7,928 nucleotides of DNA from Deltaproteobacteria bacterium (GTDB lineage: Bacteria > Desulfobacterota > Desulfuromonadia > Desulfuromonadales > JAAYDE01): contig JAFPZV010000102.1 of assembly GCA_017417085.1 (NCBI GenBank), positions 1-7,928 on the forward strand, written 5' to 3'. The notes beneath the pieces are model-generated. The model searched no databases, was not told where the DNA came from, and saw nothing but the letters and a program-made list of their open reading frames with translations. The stretch's first letter is position 1, and every line of letters starts with the position of its first letter. Shown here one piece after another: positions 6,803 to 7,928 of this stretch. The position numbers and the translations under genes are program-made.

Positions 6803-6848
6803 TTGAACCGCGCCGGATCTTATTTTTTATGTTTGAACCGGCGCTTTT
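6803..6848 (+). other. direct repeat and GC-rich inverted repeat in the pnp leader
   Basis: TTGAACCG occurs at 6803-6810 and again at 6833-6840, 30 bases apart. Overlapping these, GCGCCGG (6810-6816) and CCGGCGC (6838-6844) are a perfect seven-base inverted repeat around a T-rich 21-base loop, followed by TTTT (6845-6848). It could be a weak terminator or attenuator, or a protein binding site. No convincing promoter is visible for pnp. Confidence 0.45.
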
Positions 6849-6876
6849 CAGGAGAGGTGCTTTTCCGGCCAAAAAA

Positions 6877-6890
6877 GAGGAGGACGCATG
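6877..6890 (+). promoter_or_regulatory. pnp ribosome binding site
   Basis: GAGGAGG (6877-6883) lies four bases before ATG 6888. The AGGAGGA core (6878-6884) is perfectly complementary to TCCTCCT (6740-6746) in the 3' arm of the upstream leader stem, so it could be masked if that arm becomes free. Confidence 0.8.
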
Positions 6891-7928
6891 ATTTTCAGGG
6901 AAGAAATTGAATTCAATGGACAGAAGTTCAGTATTGAAACCGGCAAGTTGGCGAAACAGGCCGACGGCGCGGTGGTGGTGACATGCGGGGAAACCATGGT
7001 GCTGTGTACCGTGGTCGCCGCCAAAACCCTGCGGGAAGGACAGGACTTTTTTCCGTTAACCGTCAACTATCAGGAAAAGTTCTATGCCGGAGGCCGGATT
7101 CCCGGCTCCTTTTTCCGGCGTGAGCGTGGATCCAGCGAACGTGAAACGCTGGTTTCCCGTCTGATCGATCGGCCGATGCGCCCGTTGTTCCCCAAGACTT
7201 TTCTGTACGAAACGCAGGTTATTCCCACTGCTATCTCCATCGATCGGGTGAACGATCCGGATACGCTGGCCATGGTGGCGGCTTCCGCCGCGACCGTACT
7301 TTCCGACATTCCTTTCGGCGGGCCGATAGCCGCCGTGCGGGTGGGCAGGATCCAGGGCGAGTTCGTTGCCAATCCCACCATCCAGCAGATGGCGGAATCG
7401 GATATGGATATCGTGGTGGCCGGTACCCGTGACGCGATTCTCATGGTGGAAGGCGGCGCGGAATTCGTTTCCGAAGACGAGATGCTGGAGGCGGTGTTCT
7501 TTGGTCATCAGGCCTTCCAGCCCTTGATCGATATGCAGGAAAGATTGCGCGAGGCGGCCGGCAAGGAAAAACGCGAGTGCCCGGCAGTTGAAAAGAACGA
7601 GGAGCTGGAGCGGAAAGTTGAGGAAATGGCTGCCGAGCGGCTGGACAGTGCGGTGCGGATCCGTGGCAAGCATGAACGGCGCGACGCCATCGCCCAGCTG
7701 CGGGAGGAGACGCTTGCCGCGCTGGCCGGGGACTTTGAAGGACTGGAAGCGCAGGCCGGCGACGATTTCGACGCGCTGCACAAGAAGATTATGCGCCGGA
7801 TGGTGGTGAACGAAGGTGTTCGTATTGATGGCCGCGACCTGACCACGGTGCGTCCCATCACCTGCGAAGTCGGCGTTTTGCCCCGTGCACACGGCAGCGC
7901 GCTGTTTACCCGTGGCGAAACCCAGGCA
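6888..7928 (+). CDS. pnp: polyribonucleotide nucleotidyltransferase (PNPase), 3' end outside window
   Basis: The frame is open from ATG 6888 to the last base, giving 347 residues, about half of a typical ~700-residue PNPase. PNPase is a trimeric, phosphate-dependent 3'-5' exoribonuclease and a core part of bacterial mRNA decay. Visible are the complete first RNase PH-like domain and the helical linker. The first domain has ETGKLAKQADGAVVV near 17-31, the RNA-binding FFRR loop at 75-78 and RLIDRPMRPLFP at 91-102. The linker has DIVVAGTRDAILMVEGGA, then GHQAFQPLIDMQERL. The second, catalytic RNase PH domain starts with RIDGRDLTTVRPI from 312. The C-terminal KH and S1 domains lie beyond the window. 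The usual GGFFKREGRPSE block reads GSFFRRERGSSE here, a small family variation. The start has a Shine-Dalgarno sequence and the expected N terminus. The leader suggests post-transcriptional autoregulation. Confidence 0.98.
   Translation, partial: MIFREEIEFNGQKFSIETGKLAKQADGAVVVTCGETMVLCTVVAAKTLREGQDFFPLTVNYQEKFYAGGRIPGSFFRRERGSSERETLVSRLIDRPMRPLFPKTFLYETQVIPTAISIDRVNDPDTLAMVAASAATVLSDIPFGGPIAAVRVGRIQGEFVANPTIQQMAESDMDIVVAGTRDAILMVEGGAEFVSEDEMLEAVFFGHQAFQPLIDMQERLREAAGKEKRECPAVEKNEELERKVEEMAAERLDSAVRIRGKHERRDAIAQLREETLAALAGDFEGLEAQAGDDFDALHKKIMRRMVVNEGVRIDGRDLTTVRPITCEVGVLPRAHGSALFTRGETQA

Noticed and set aside
6598..6891. Plus-strand open frame of 97 codons filling the rpsO-pnp spacer and ending on the pnp start
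   Set aside because: Its start lies inside the terminator stem, no Shine-Dalgarno sequence precedes it, the peptide looks like no known family, and the region is better explained as a structured leader.
7056..7892. Minus-strand open frame opposite pnp
   Set aside because: Antisense to clear PNPase coding sequence; no domain recognised.
1..7928. Mobile element, CRISPR array, tRNA/rRNA gene or accessory system
   Set aside because: No transposase, integrase, terminal repeats, regularly spaced repeats or RNA gene were seen; gene order is continuous and conserved throughout.

Overview
The window is a contiguous, all plus-strand piece of the classical bacterial transcription/translation operon, in the order (nusA tail)-ylxR/L7Ae-infB-rbfA-nrnA-truB-rpsO-pnp. 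Base composition is moderately GC-rich. A DHH-family nanoRNase (nrnA) between rbfA and truB, a YlxR domain fused to an L7Ae-like domain, and a long IF-2 with two IF2_N domains together suggest a Gram-negative bacterium of deltaproteobacterial type (Desulfobacterota/Desulfuromonadia or a relative). That placement is an inference from architecture and synteny only.

Layout: bases 1-210 are the acidic C-terminal end of an upstream gene, most likely nusA. 179-748 is the YlxR-L7Ae fusion, overlapping it. 792-3896 is infB. A 91-base spacer (3897-3987) carries a stem-loop and an A/T stem that frames the rbfA ribosome binding site. rbfA (3988-4368, TTG start), nrnA (4340-5290) and truB (5287-6183) are overlapping and translationally coupled. 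A 122-base AT-richer spacer precedes rpsO (6306-6572, GTG start). A strong intrinsic terminator follows rpsO, then a ~270-base structured leader, then pnp (6888 to the window end, incomplete, no stop codon).

How the genes work together: NusA tunes transcription elongation and termination. IF-2 places initiator tRNA on the ribosome. RbfA matures the 30S subunit, TruB makes Psi55 in tRNA, and S15 is a primary 16S-binding protein. PNPase degrades RNA to short oligomers and NrnA finishes those to mononucleotides. YlxR and L7Ae-like proteins are small RNA-binding partners of this operon.

The genes are ordinary housekeeping genes, and I see no mobile element, CRISPR array, defence system or new enzyme. 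The interesting material is regulatory. The pnp leader contains a long, nearly perfect stem resembling the RNase III-processed pnp leader of E. coli. Its 3' arm copies the anti-Shine-Dalgarno sequence and is perfectly complementary to the pnp ribosome binding site. The infB start overlaps a start-stop element, and the rbfA Shine-Dalgarno sequence sits in the loop of an all-A/U stem.
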